In this document: positions 49,451-61,951 of the stretch, piece by piece
Numbering within the stretch: the first letter of the stretch is position 1
Layout of the letters: every line of letters starts with the position of its first letter
From: Gloeophyllum trabeum ATCC 11539
Lineage: Eukaryota > Basidiomycota > Agaricomycetes > Gloeophyllales > Gloeophyllaceae
Length of the DNA stretch: 64,000 nucleotides
Reading direction: 5' to 3'
NCBI RefSeq assembly: GCF_000344685.1
Contig: NW_006920414.1
Coordinates: 1,358,677-1,422,676 of the forward strand
Program-made: the position numbers and the translations under genes
The notes under the pieces: generated by a model
The model's database searches: none
What the model was told of the DNA's origin: nothing
What the model saw: only the letters and a program-made list of their open reading frames with translations

Positions 49451-51452
49451 TCACCAGTAGCGAGTCAAACGCCCAGGACTCGCGGCATCCGGGCTCTCAT
49501 ATAGGAGTCCTCGTGCAGCCCGACCATACAATCCAACAGGACTGTCGAAAGTCGCCGACGTTCCCAACCGCGACAACTCCTCATTGAGGACTGAAGCCGG
49601 ATTATAAGGATCAAGGGTCGCTTCGTATGTTAGGCGGAAGGGCGAAGAGCTGTTGGGAGTGGTGGGGAACACAAGGCGCTGAGGCGTGGCAGACAAGAAC
49701 GGCACCCCTAAGTTCGAACCCGAACTCGAACGTTTCTCGGGTGTATGCGGCAGCTCCCGCTCCGAGTCCTCGGCACGGGCTTCAGAGGACGTACCCTCAT
49801 TGGTCGGCGGTTGTTCTCCTATGACAGAAACGGGGAGAGGATGTGGCGCGGGAGGTTCGAGATGGGTCTTGTAATGTGCGAGATCGAACGAGGGGCTCAT
49901 ACTCAATCCCTTGGAGGAGAGAGGGGTACGCAGCGGGGACGACTGAAGAATGTTTGTACTGGGACCCTTCTTGCGAGGGGGAGTCTGCGGGAGTATCAAG
50001 GGACTCCCCGCACGAGGGAAGATGGATGCGGGCGGGCTATATGAACGAAGCTGGCTCTTGGCCTTGCCTTTCTTAGCAGAGGGCCGCGAGAGTGGAGAAT
50101 CCGGCACTGGGGGCTGCACCACAAATTTCATCAATGAACCGTCTGGTGTCGCGCGAAAGCATCCGACTCACCAGTCTCTGGACTGTTTTACCCTTCCGGT
50201 CGGTTTCACGAAGATTGATACTAGGGCCCAAGTCCCCAAACACATCACCCGGTCCGTCATCCAGAGCGGAGAAGCTGCCCACACTTGGAGCAACACTAAA
50301 TGATCTGACACTCCCTTCATCATCATCCACCACTCGGGGACCGAGGACGGGTGACAGTTGGCTCTCTTCCTCAAGGGGCGGACTCGAGCTACTAGATGTA
50401 CCATTGCGGGAAACGAGTTCGGGCACAGTGGAAGAGGTGGTGGACAACGGGGGAGAGACAGGTCTCGAGTCGTCCACATCGAGGTAAGAGGACGATCGTG
50501 AGATGGAGGACGAACTTGCCGCGGATCGTGCGGCAGGGTGTGAAGGGATCTGCTGATAATAATCGGGCAGTGGAGGGAAAAAGACTTCGGCAGACCGGTG
50601 TTGTCTGCCAGACGGGTATACTTGTTGATAGTATGGTTGGTGCGTCGCATACGAGTGCCTGTTAGGCACAGGCGGGAATAGCGGATTGGTATGAGAAATC
50701 GGCACGACTTGCGGATGTGCCATCTCGGCGCGAGAGCTGGATGTACTGGCAGATCCCGATTCCAGCTGCCTGGCACGTTTGGCGTGCTTCGAGTTGGCGC
50801 AGGTATCCTCCGCACCTCTCTTCTTGCTCTTGCCAGAGGTGTTCACCATGTCTTTGCAGAAACGCTTGTCAAAGCCTCCATTCTTGAAGCAATCCAGGTC
50901 ATCGTCCCAAATTGCCCACAAAGTCCGGCCCTTCGTCTTACCGACGACGGCCTCCCCGCCGCGAACGTTGTCATCCCGAACCTCTCTGCTCACCTTTCGA
51001 AATACAGCGGTAGTAGAGAGAACATGGCGGATAGAATTCATCCACGTCTGCTCCCCGCCGCCCCGCTTGAAGTGCGGGTAAACTATGGTGATGTACTCGT
51101 ATATCTCCTGCAAAGTCAAACGGTGATCGGGGGAAGCGAGGATAGCCTGCCCAATGAGCGCGGCATACGAGTGGGTCGGTTTCGTAGGGCTGTATGGACC
51201 CGGCGGTAGTTTGAATGGTAAGGAAGAGTACTCCGACTCATCCGGCGGCGAACCCATAGGCGCAGGAGACGTCACAATATTGACGATACGAACGGGAGAA
51301 CTAGACGCTTCTGCGTCTCGATGGGGAGATGACTGGGGCAGAGTAGTCCGATAGTAGGAGCTTTGCCGCTTCGGAGTGACAGGCGGCAGGGATGATGTTG
51401 GAAACTGTATAGCTGTTGAAATTTGACAAGTGTCTGGAGAAGTATTGTACAC
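49451..51452 (-). CDS. Forkhead-type transcription factor
   Basis: The DNA-binding forkhead domain (about 51170-50860) reads KPTHSYAALIGQAILASPDH, LTLQEIYEYITIVYPHFKRG and TWMNSIRHVLSTTAVFRKVS, then GRTLWAIWDDDLDCF. Flanking regions are Ser/Pro-rich and probably disordered, as in fungal Fkh-like regulators. An intron (GTGAGTCGG to GTGGTGCAG, about 50173-50116) joins VQRL to PPVPDSPLSRPSAKKGK in phase. The 3' exon ends GRLTRYW. The 5' end is uncertain: the open frame begins at a GTG, and no ATG precedes it before the neighbouring gene, so either a small upstream exon is missing or the start is an internal Met (MGSPPDESEY). Confidence 0.85.
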
Positions 51453-51557
51453 ACCGTGCGGTTTCGCGTCAACTCGGGAGATCCGACACAGGATGAGGAT
51501 GACGCTCCCGCCTATGATACTGTTATTAATACGGCAGAATGTTAATAGATAGAGAAC

Positions 51558-52247
51558 CTAACCGACCTCGGAATTCTGAGTCGGATGACCATGAATCGGT
51601 TGATGGTCCTCGTACACTCTATAATAGCGTAGGTGAGGAGGCGTATGATGGCTCTCCTCAAGCTGTCGACGCGTATTAAGCGTGACAGAACGGCTTATAT
51701 GCAATATGCTTACTTGTCTTGACGCTTCTGGAGAACCACGGCGCGGTTCCGGGCTCGGGACGCGTGCATGATCGCGAGTGTTCATGAAGCTGTCCAAGCT
51801 GATGGACCTCGCCGGCGACGGCGACGGCTGGTGTACTCGTCGTTTCTCTCTCACCCGTCTCATTTGCTTGGACCTTTCCTTCTCCTTTCGTTCCATCACC
51901 GCGTCCAGATTAAGAGAAACCAGGGAATAGCGCGCCGCAAGAGAAGGCTCTACATATTCGGACTTCACCGGTGTTGCGGGTGATGGGGAGTGGGGACGGG
52001 GTAATGACGCGTTGGCGCCCGAATTCGAGCGAGACCTCAACGAAGGCATGGCCATTGTCGACCTGGGCTCCTGAGAAACGCTCCGGTCTCTGGAGAACGC
52101 GCGAGTAGAAGGCGCAGTATCTGAAGCAAGAAAGTGCCGCATTTCGGTGGTGCAACGTGCCAGGTCGTCGCGCGACATCCCTAAACTTTGCAGGATTTGG
52201 AAGATATGGGCCTGACTATCAGGTTCAGAAGATGGGGGGTCGGCCAT
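51558..52247 (-). CDS. Uncharacterised Ser/Arg-rich protein
   Basis: I do not recognise a function. It starts at ATG 52247 (MADPPSSEPDSQAHIFQILQ). A short N-terminal helical region (SLGMSRDDLARCTTEMRHFL) is followed by Ser/Pro/Arg-rich sequence, a basic helix (ERKEKERSKQMRRVREKRRV) and a tail ending QNSEVG. A GTAAGC donor near 51715 and an acceptor near 51665 imply one small intron. Its 3' end is only about 105 bp from the forkhead frame, which lacks an ATG. The two could be parts of one transcript, though I cannot show a join. It is divergent to the AP-1 gamma gene. Confidence 0.55.
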   Translation of the reverse strand: MADPPSSEPDSQAHIFQILQSLGMSRDDLARCTTEMRHFLASDTAPSTRAFSRDRSVSQEPRSTMAMPSLRSRSNSGANASLPRPHSPSPATPVKSEYVEPSLAARYSLVSLNLDAVMERKEKERSKQMRRVREKRRVHQPSPSPARSISLDSFMNTRDHARVPSPEPRRGSPEASRQVSILHISRSVTLNTRRQLEESHHTPPHLRYYRVYEDHQPIHGHPTQNSEVG

Positions 52248-52450
52248 GGCAATATACAACGGGATTCAGAGAGGATTGTGGTAACGCAGGGTCTCGCAGG
52301 CAGTAAGACAGTCACAAAATATCCGACGCGAGTGCACGACGAGGGCGCTAATCCGGACGGCTTAGTAAGCACCTGAAAAGGAAGGAGGCGACTGCCGCAA
52401 CCTCATTCTAACAAGAAACACGACGCCTGGAGCTCCTACGACCGTTCATT

Positions 52451-55400
52451 ATGCCTTATTACAATTTGAAGGGTGAGTTTTGCTATTATACAGAGTCTCA
52501 CAGTCTTAAACTCTCCAAATTAAGCCCTTATAAAGGCCATCCGGGCATGCAAAGTGAGCTTGGCGCACATACTACGGCACTGCACACTATAACACGGACT
52601 TCACAGACGGTCGCGGATGAACGGGCCCTCATCCAGCAGGAATCCGCCGCGATACGCGCGTCCTTCCGGGAGGAAGACACCTATGCCAGATACAATAACA
52701 TTGCGAAGCTGCTGTACATCCACATGCTGGGGAACCCCGCACACTTTGGCCAGATCGAATGCCTCAAGCTCGTAGCGAGTCCTCGGTTCGCGGACAAGCG
52801 GCTGGGGTACCTTGGAATCATGCTGCTGCTGGATGAGAACCAGGAGGTGCTCACGCTGGTCACGAACTCGCTGAAGAAGTGTGTACATATGCTGGTAGTT
52901 GCTGCGGGGATATCGCTGATACTTTGTGTCCGATGCACTAGTGATATGAACCACACGAACATGTATGCTGTCGGATTGGCATTATGTACTTTTGCAAACA
53001 TTGCCTCGGAAGAGATGTCGAGAGACTTGGCGAATGAAATCGAGAAACTACTGGGATCCAGTAACACGTACATTAGGAAGAAGGTTTGTGCCTCGCCCCA
53101 GGCAATGGTCCAGCAACACGTTGAAGCTGTTTGTTACAGGCGTCGTTGTGCGCGCTTCGCGTAATCAAGAAAGTACCAGAGCTGACGGATCACTTCACCT
53201 CAAAATGCAAGCATCTGCTGACAGATCGAAATCATGGCGTACTCCTGACAGCGACGACCCTTGTCACTGAAATGTGTCAAGTTGATGAATCATGTCTCCA
53301 AGAGTTCCGTGAAGTGCGCTCTGGCTTGCACTTGTAGGGGCTCAAAACTGATATGTGTCTACTTAGGCCGTGCCGCTGCTCGTACGACACCTGAAGGCAC
53401 TCGTGACTACAGGTTACAGCGCAGAGCATGACGTCTCCGGGATCGCAGATCCTTTCTTGCAGGTCAAGATCCTGCGGTTGCTGCGCATTCTCGGCAAAGG
53501 CGATTTGCATGCTAGTGAGACGATGAACGATATCCTGGCCCAGGTATGCTTACCCCCGTTCCATGTATTATGCGCTCAAATTGAACTGGCGTCCCCAGGT
53601 AGCGACGAATACCGACGGTACCAAGAACGTCGGCAATTCCATTCTGTACGAGACCGTCCTCACGGTCTTGGAAATCGAAGCGGACAGTGGGTTGCGTGTC
53701 ATGGCTATCAACATCCTTGGGAAGTTCCTCAGCAACCGGGATAATAACATTCGGTAAAGCGTCATTTACCCTCGTTCTTCTGGCAGCGCGGTCTCGGTCT
53801 CTCTCTGTCTTGCTCGCCTTGGGCTGGTGATTATGTCTCGGCATACTCACTGCCTAAGACCTCGGGCAATGCGGTGATTAGACCGAGCAGCCGCGGAAAT
53901 CCAATCATCCCAATCATCCACCTAACACACCTGCTCAGATATGTGGCCCTGAACACCTTGAACAAGGTGGTCTCCATGGACACCAACGCCGTCCAGCGGC
54001 ACCGGAACACCATCCTCGACTGCCTGCGCGATGGCGACATCTCCATCCGGCGGCGCGCGCTCGAGCTCTCCTATGCCCTCATAAACGAGCAGAATGTTCG
54101 CCTGATGGTCCGCGAGCTGCTCGCGTTCCTCGAGGTCGCGGATGACGAGTTCAAGCTCGGAATGACGACCCAAATATGTCTAGCTGCGGAGCGGTTCGCG
54201 CCGAACAAGCGGTGGCATATCGATACGGTTTTGCGGGTGTTGAAGTTGGTGAGCACCATTGTGTTTGTGTTATTTACGCCGGAAATACTGATGTTTGATG
54301 AAGGCAGGTAATTACGTCCGTGAAGAGATCCTGTCTGCCTTCATCCGACTCGTCGCACATACACCTGAACTGCAGGCGTACACAGCTTCGAGACTGTATA
54401 CCGCCCTTCGAGACGATATCTCGCAAGAGTCGCTTACGCTGGCGGCGACTTGGGTAATCGGAGAATATTGTGACATCCTCCTCGAGTCTGGCATCGTCGA
54501 GGAGGAGCAAACGAAGCCCGTCCGTTTTTACCTATTGAACCATGGATGTTCTTGATTATTTATTGCTGAAAATCAGGTGACCGACGCCGAGCTCGTGGAT
54601 CTCTTAGTATCCATCCTCGACTCCGCTTACGCCAACTTCCTCATCAAGCAGTTCGTGCTCGCAGCGATTACGAAGATCTCTGCCCGTCCAGGTATCAGCG
54701 CGGCGCAGCAAGAACGGATAGGGAGCATCCTGGGAAGCTATACAACGCACCCAGACTTGGAGTTGCAGCAGAGGGCTGTCGAGTTCGCAAGCCTGTTCAG
54801 TCTGGGTGAGCTGAGAAGCGGGGTGCTTGAGCGGATGCCACCGCCAGAGTTGAAGGCCACTGTCCTAGGTGTCGGTACGTAACCATTCGAGTTTCATCTG
54901 ACGATCGTAACTATGCCTCATTTCGACTATCAGTCAGCGAGAACAAGCCCGTCGGGTCTACGCAAACTGGGAAGGAGGTAGGGCAAAGCTGTTTACTGCT
55001 CTTTCTTATGTATTAATGCGCTTGGGGTAAGGGCGATCTGCTGGGAGATGAGATATCATCTAATGGTGCAGGCGCTGCTCCGGTTAATGGGTCAGCTCCT
55101 GCTCGAACCAACGAGGATTTACTGGCAGAAATCTTCGGCTCTTCTGCATCGACTACTTCGGCTGCACCGACATCGCAACCGACGTTACCGGGAGGGGCCG
55201 CACCAGCGAAGAAACCCTCCACCATCGACGACATCTTAGGTCTCTTCGACTCAACTCCCCCCGCCGCCACATCTTCACCAGCACCTGCACCAGCACCTGC
55301 TGCACAAACGTCCTCGGCATTCTCATTACCACAGGCGCGGTCGCCGCCGCCGGCTGCCGCACAGCCTGCGGCGCCACGGTTGACCGCTTATCCCGCATAC

Positions 55401-55849
55401 GAGAAGAACGGCTTGAAGATAACCTTGACTCCTCAACCAAATGCAGCTCGACCTGGTGTAGTCAATATTTTGGCTAGGTTCCAGGCGTCGGCAGGACAAC
55501 CTGTAACGGGCCTTGTTTTCCAGGCAGCGGTACCAAAAGTACGATTTCTAGAGCACTGTACCGCTCCCCGGAACTGATTTCTATGGTCTATGTAGTCACA
55601 ACAGCTACAGATGTTGCCAATGTCGAATCCTAACGTCAACCCCGGGTCTGTGGAGACGCAGCAAATGCGAGTCATCGCGCCACCAGGGGTATGTGGAGAA
55701 ACGCTCTGTTGTATTATGCATCCGCTGACTGGGTGTAGAGCAATATCCGCCTTCGTTTACGGATATCATACACATCTGGAGGCACCCCCGTGCAAGACCA
55801 AGTAGATTTCGCAGGATTTCCCCCCAATCTTACCAGTGGGGGTTCATGA
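52451..55849 (+). CDS. APL4: AP-1 clathrin adaptor complex, gamma-adaptin subunit
   Basis: Large subunit of AP-1, which sorts cargo between trans-Golgi and endosomes. Exon 1 (MPYYNLK) joins a 29-nt exon (52525-52553, [10 protein letters not shown]) and then [20 protein letters not shown], restoring the universal adaptin N-terminus. The trunk follows with [40 protein letters not shown] and [20 protein letters not shown]. The hinge (54950-55370) is Ala/Pro-rich with DLLGDE and EDLLAEIFG, which resemble clathrin/accessory boxes. The appendage domain (GAE) covers [16 protein letters not shown] through [17 protein letters not shown]. More than ten introns. It converges with SF3B1. Confidence 0.94.
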
Positions 55850-55983
55850 TCTAGAGTAGACTGATGTACCCATGTCCTATGTGTATTTGACACGGCTGAT
55901 ATTCCTGCGAGGCTCAAGGACTAATGATTACGTGAAATACAGACATCGGAGAGATAACGTAATAATACAGCAAACACTATAAA

Positions 55984-58900
55984 CTATATAAACACCTGCA
56001 AGGGATATCTGTCGTACACGTTCTGCCCTTCGCTGAGCTCACCCACATCTGGATAAAAAGGTACCAACGCATCGGCGGCCCCAAGGTAGAGTGAGTTATA
56101 TATCCGCCAATACACCTATTGAGAAGAGTTAGAACATGGAGGCTCATCCAGTGTACGAGATGTAACTCACCTCCCTAACTTTCCGAGCTGGATGGAACAA
56201 GCCTTGCAGTACGTAACTCAGCAATACGCCAGGACCCAGTGTTACACGCATCGCCTCGATAGCCTCCATAACAGCGCCAATGACATGAGGCGAGGTCTCG
56301 AAACAGTTCGGCCACACCAGATTCATCAAATGCAGCATAGAATCTTCGCAGCCCAGACCAGCCACACCCAGAGCTAAGTGTTTGACAATCGTGCTCGCAG
56401 TCTGACGATGTACAAGGTCACGATCCGTGAGAGCATCCTCAAGCATCGTAACGACGGAGTCAACGTAGTAGGCTGACTGCGGGCCGACGTACTCGAAGAC
56501 GAAAGATAAGGCCTTCAGACAACCTGTTCGCACGTTCAACTCGGCCGTCCGGTACTCGTTGAGGATTGCGGGGATACAGGTGAAAGCTAATAATCGACGG
56601 TTAAGTATGGTTCGCAACATTGGAAGAGAGACAAGATACTTACGACCGCAAGTCTCGGCCACGATTGCAATAGCCACAGTGCTGCAAACACGACTCTGGC
56701 GCTCCTGGACACGCAGATTGGTTAGCAGCACTTGCAGGACGTCCTGAGGACCCAAACTCTTCGCGATATAACCGAAGGAGTTAACGGCAGCCCGGCGAAT
56801 GGCCTTCTTATGAGCCTTCAATAAATCCAGAAGCTCGAAACATATACGCATCCATTCACGAGCTGGCACCATTTCCGCACCACGATCAGCTGAATTCAAT
56901 GACATTAAGATCATGCACCAGGAACTGTGTATACCTACTCACCGATACGGCCGATCAAGTTGATTGAAGCTTCCTGCACCTTCTCATGTCGGTTACGAAG
57001 AATGGGGGTCATTCGAGGAACTAGAAACAAAGTTAGTGAATACACTAAAATGCATGGGGTCGTAAGGAAACTCACGAAGGTCCTTCACGGGGGGATTCAT
57101 CTGAGTCATACCAACGACGTTGGCGATAGCCCCCTCCGCTGCGATGATGCTTCCCAAGGTATCTGGGTACTCTTCACCGAGCTGCTCAAACAAGACGAGG
57201 CCAAGCTTGCTCAACAGCTGATCCTCTCCGCACTGCTTGATGACCACAGCAAGTCGACTAGTCAAGTCGGCCGCTTGTTGACGGACCTTCGCACTCTTGT
57301 TATTCAGTCGCCACAAGATGGTGGAGACGATCTGCGTAAGGTAAGGTTTCACTCGTATGCCGAGAGCGTTGACGACAGTTCCGAAGCCATCCAACATGAC
57401 CTGATCTTCAGTCGTCTGCTCTTGGAACGAGTAGATGATACCGTCTACCAGACGGACTTCCAATCGCTCATCGATGTCAGACGCACCCAACGACGCGACG
57501 ACTTTGGTAATCGTCTCCATAACCATCTTACGATAAGGCTCGGCCTCGTCCTTGAGGTCGTTCACAATGCGTCCGACGATTTCAGACACACCGGCCTTCT
57601 GCGCTAACTCCACGGTCGTTTCGACGACCTGTTTGTAGTTTCGTCGATCAAGAGCCATCCGGCGTACCCAGAATGCCTTGAAGAAGTCAGGCAGAATGTC
57701 CTGCTTGATATACTGAGGAGTGACGCCTTCTGTGGCGGCGCACTGCTTTACAACCTTCAGGACAATCTTCTTCATCTCCTCATCCGATGTCTGGAATTCA
57801 CGGATAAGGATGACGGTGACCTCCTTCGTGTAGTATGAGGCATACTCGGGGTCCATGAGCGGGATGATGAAGCCGATGGCCTTAAGGAACGCTGCTAGAC
57901 CTTTACCACGGTGAAGACGAATACCAAGCCAGAGGGGCTTCAGAACATTGTCGAAGGACTCGATACCGTAGGGAGCAGCCGCCTCGGCGAGAGCGGCCAA
58001 TGCTAAGGCAGTCATAGTCCGAACCTTCTGCTGCTCGTCCTGCAACCCATGGGCCACACAATCTACAAGATTGCGTAGATGGGGTAAGACAGCGCAGCCC
58101 ATCATGATAGCGATTTGTTGGACAATGCGGATACCCGTATGACGAGCCTGCCACGACTTCTTGCTACGACAGACAGCTTTCAAGAAAGGCAGGAGGGAAG
58201 GGATGCCCAGGGCAGATGCGACAACGGAGAATGCACGAGCGGTGGTATTGCGCACGTATTCATCGGCGTGGTCAATATCAGGACGCATCGTTGAGATCAT
58301 GTGGGCAAGACCAGCCGCCTTCGACAGGTTAGAGATAATTTCTCGGCCTTCAACTCGCGCATAGTAATCCTCATCGATCAACAAAGGCTCAATGACGACC
58401 AGGATTTTGTGAACATATGGTCGAACCAGATCATCGAGCTTGTACAAGACTCGGTCGATGACTTTGACCAGTAGATGCCGCTCCTGATCCTCCAAAGTGC
58501 GCTCCATGAGAAGCGGAAGGATCTTGTCGAAAAGGGGTCCGGCGCCGAATTCTCGAGCTTTATCGGTAATTTGTCGTAAAGCGGTCTTACGCACGGGAGG
58601 GGTACCGTTCTTGATCTTGAGAAGCAAACGCATGATTTTACGCTCCTTCATCTCGTCCACTGACAGCTCCGTCTCATCCTCTTCCTTCAGAATTTTAGCG
58701 AAGTACTGAGCGTCTTCGGGCTTGAAGAAAGCAAGATTCCCAACGCCTGGTATTTCGGTTGGCAACTCAGGAGCAAGGCCAGCCGCCGCAGCGACTGCAG
58801 CGGCATCCGAGCTTTCTTTGATTTCGAAACCTCCGAGACTTGTGGTAAGGGGAGTCGCCATCAACTTTCTGGGGTGAATCATAGGCGCATAGCCTGGAGG

Positions 58901-59638
58901 CGGCGTAACGATGCTATAGCCCTGAGAGGGTAGGATTGCGTCTAGTTCTTCGTCCGTGAGGAATCGATTGTGCTTGTCCTCCATCATGAAGCCGGGAGCA
59001 TTCATAATAATGGGTGTAGGAGCGACATCTGGCGGAGCAGCAGGCGTTTGGTCCCACCGCGACCGCTTGGGAGTCTCAGTAGGAGCTGCATTCACGTCGG
59101 CGGGCGTAGCATCCCACCTTGAACGTCGCTTTTTGGGTGCGGCAGCCTCCAGAGCTTGATCGGACCACTCCTTATTCTCGTTCTTGGCCTCCTCTTTCTT
59201 TTCATCGTCGTCTCCTACATCCCACCTCCGTTTCCGCTTGGACCCAGCAGCAGCAGCCAACTCCTGAGCCGCCGCCTGTATTTCGGCTCTCGGCGGTGTC
59301 TTGTCCAGGTCCATGTTCTCTTTACCCTCCTCCCTATCCTTCTTCTCCTTCTCCTCAATCAGTCTCTTCACCCTCTGCTCCTCCTTCTCCAGCATTTGCA
59401 GCCTCATCGCTTCTTTGTAGCCGGAGTCCTCTCCATCTTGAAACGCGTCTCCGCTCTCGTTTGCAACGCGATTAAAGCGCCTGTTGTGGTAGTCCGACTG
59501 ACGAGCAGCTATTTGGCGCTTAGACGCTGTCTCTGCAAACGGGTCGACATCCTCTTCCTCGGCGAGCTCTGCAAACTCTTGGAGGACTTCCTTGGGTGCA
59601 GTGAACGAGTCTACCAACCTTGGCGTTTCTTCCGACAT
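55984..59638 (-). CDS. SF3B1: U2 snRNP splicing factor SF3b subunit 1 (Hsh155/Prp10)
   Basis: About 1150-aa HEAT-repeat scaffold that clamps the branch-site helix. The start is ATG 59638 ([12 protein letters not shown]). The N-terminal region has several RWD-type ULM motifs ([31 protein letters not shown]), which bind UHM proteins such as the U2AF large subunit, also encoded in this window. Then comes [20 protein letters not shown] and the HEAT array. In the human hotspot region the sequence reads [17 protein letters not shown] and [20 protein letters not shown]. The position of human K700 is Lys; that of K666 is Arg. The last exons read [36 protein letters not shown] and [20 protein letters not shown], ending at 55984. 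Five or so introns cluster at the 3' end. Confidence 0.95.
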
Positions 59639-60154
59639 TGCTGAAATGGTCAAAGGGGTGAAGAGTGTCACAGACAAGCCCCGCCGCCGTGGACGACAAT
59701 GGTGAATGGGAGAAAGCAATGATGAATAAGGAATGGGCCTACTGCATCGCGTCCTAACCTGGCATAAGGTGCTTACGTAAATATTCTCCGCTCCAAACCA
59801 TGGTTGCCAAAAGACTCGGAACCTTCAGAGGGCACCAGCTTTGCGGGCTTATACTGTACCTTCGCGCACAACTGCATCTCTGTACTGAAGCCTCATTGAA
59901 GAATCCAACATATTCTCCATGTTGCCTTGATAAATAAGATATGGTCACTGTTTATTTCTGTTCTGAATCAGTGGAAGGGACAACGTCCGCGCTCGTGAAC
60001 CGTGACAATAATAGCCCGGAGCGCTGATCTATATCTGATGCACAGGCTGTTCGGTGTATCTCATCCCCCCAGGCGCGACCGTTCCCCTTGCGTAGATTGA
60101 TGCGCCCTCTAACATATCTCGCCATCTCCAAAGACAAGTTTCCGGCGTAGCATC

Positions 60155-61864
60155 ATGGCGTCTTCGAGTCTCGGTGAGAGATATACTGAATTGCATGCGC
60201 GAATTGAAGTAACCGAGGTTCGGCTCTTGTCTCGACTATTCTCAGAATTCGAAGGAGGGGGGGACCACGTATTTTCTTGCTTACCACCTGAGCTTTGGCT
60301 CAAAATCGCACATCACTTATGCCCGTCCGAAGAATGGCTGAGCCATAAAGAGTCCAAGTATGCCATATCGAATATGTCTTTGGCCTGCCGATACTTCTGC
60401 GACCTTTGTCGGCCTGTTCTCTTCAGCGATATGAGGTTTACACGGAACCTTGATTTACCCCCAGACTTCCATATCAACTGGTACGACTTTGTCTTGGAAA
60501 ATCATAGCACACCTGCATCGCTTGCATCATACGTCCGGTCATATATGCTATACGATTGGCGCGGTCTGTCGGAGTTCCGCAGATGGGGAGTGGACGGCCT
60601 CTCCCCTCTTCAAGACAAGCAGCTGCATCTTCAAGTTTTGTCCCTGTTGCCGCAGCTGCAGAACCTTTGTTTATCGGAGGTGGATCTCGATATTGTAGGC
60701 ATGCAAGTCATATTGGACCTGCCTGCTCTTCATTCACTGGCCTTCGAACGGTGTAAATTTTTCGCCCTGGCCGATTCTATCAGAATACCATCCGTCATGG
60801 TAGCCATCAAGAAATTCACGTTTTGTGACACCCTGTCCACTATGGACGATGGTTTTGATCCCTTCATACCCGCCGTCATGGCCGCGGTTGCCTCGCCTTC
60901 CTTACGGATCTGGAAATCGGATGATCTCAGGCTTACTGGGACATTATGTCTCCTGGTAGATCCTTCATTTCTAGAGGACATGACCATCCGGGTGAATAAA
61001 GCTAAATTACCGCTGCTCTCAAAATTTCTTCTTCGGACACCCTCGATCCACAAACTTCACATCACGCATCTTCCGCACAACGTCGCTGATACATCTCACG
61101 ATTTCGATTTGCCTCAAACGGGATTACCAGACCTTCGTGATCTGCAATGTCCGTTGTATTTGCTCCCCCTGTTGGTACCCAATCGGCCGATACGCCGGCT
61201 ACACATAAATGGGATTGTGAACAGAGAGGTACCGAGGTCGACACGATATTTTGATATCGACCTGGCTCCACTTGCGGCCCTTGCTCAAGCAACCTCTACA
61301 ATTGAAGATCTGACCGTGCCCATGACAATATATGATAACGTACGCTTGGAAGAGTACATCCCTGCTATGGATTCCTTGACAATATCTGACGATCGTGGGG
61401 TATGTTCAGCTCTCCGTTCCAGGTGCAGCGAGCTAACCGATATCGGGACGTAGCTCCCCATGAAAATCAAGAGCCACAATCCGAAAGTGAAAGGGCTGAA
61501 TTGCAAGTGTTATCAGGCAGATCCGCTCGCTAATGACGGCCTTGCCGAGCAACACCTTGATCTGCGGAAGCAGAAAGAATGGCTCACCCGCTTATGCCCC
61601 GCTTTCCCCGATGCCGTTCGAATATGTGTGACGTGGTCTCATGTTCACTGGCGACGCGCAAGCCCGGGGAGCACTGTCTGGACTCCTGTGGTTGCTGAAA
61701 GGGGGGCGGCCCGGCGTTCCATCCAGGTACTTGCTGAATATCCTGACACCAGCCATGTGTCGGTCGTGGATGAAGACGGCTGTTTGGCGAAACTGTTTCT
61801 GCCCCAGGAGCTGACTCCTGCTATCCGGAAAATCTTAGGACTGGAAGACCAGGTGGGAGTTTGA
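60155..61864 (+). CDS. F-box protein, 530 aa, two exons
   Basis: Residues about 45-90 (LPPELWLKIAHHLCPSEEWL ... MSLACRYFCDLCRPVLFSDM) form an F-box for Skp1 binding. Leucine-rich strands follow (QVLSLLPQLQNLCLSEVDLD, LDLPALHSLAFERCKFFAL). The first frame appears to stop at 61453, but a GT-AG intron (61400-61516, donor GTATGT, acceptor TTATCAG) joins SDDRG in phase 0 to ADPLANDGLAEQHLDLRKQK and a 115-aa tail containing FPDAVRICVTWSHVHWRRAS. The tail is typical for basidiomycete F-box/LRR proteins. The target of the predicted SCF ligase is unknown. It converges with the membrane-protein gene, with 87 bp between stops. Confidence 0.78.
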
Positions 61865-61951
61865 AGGTTCTTGGCTCTCCGGAAAGTGCTTTCTCTCAAC
61901 CTTGCTGTCCTGCTGGTACCACTGTCTGCAAACTCCTCCCGTCCCCGAATT

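Noticed and set aside
61400..61516. Separate small gene starting at 61460
   Set aside because: A phase-0 intron joins its frame to the upstream F-box exon, and the peptide before the acceptor is intronic.
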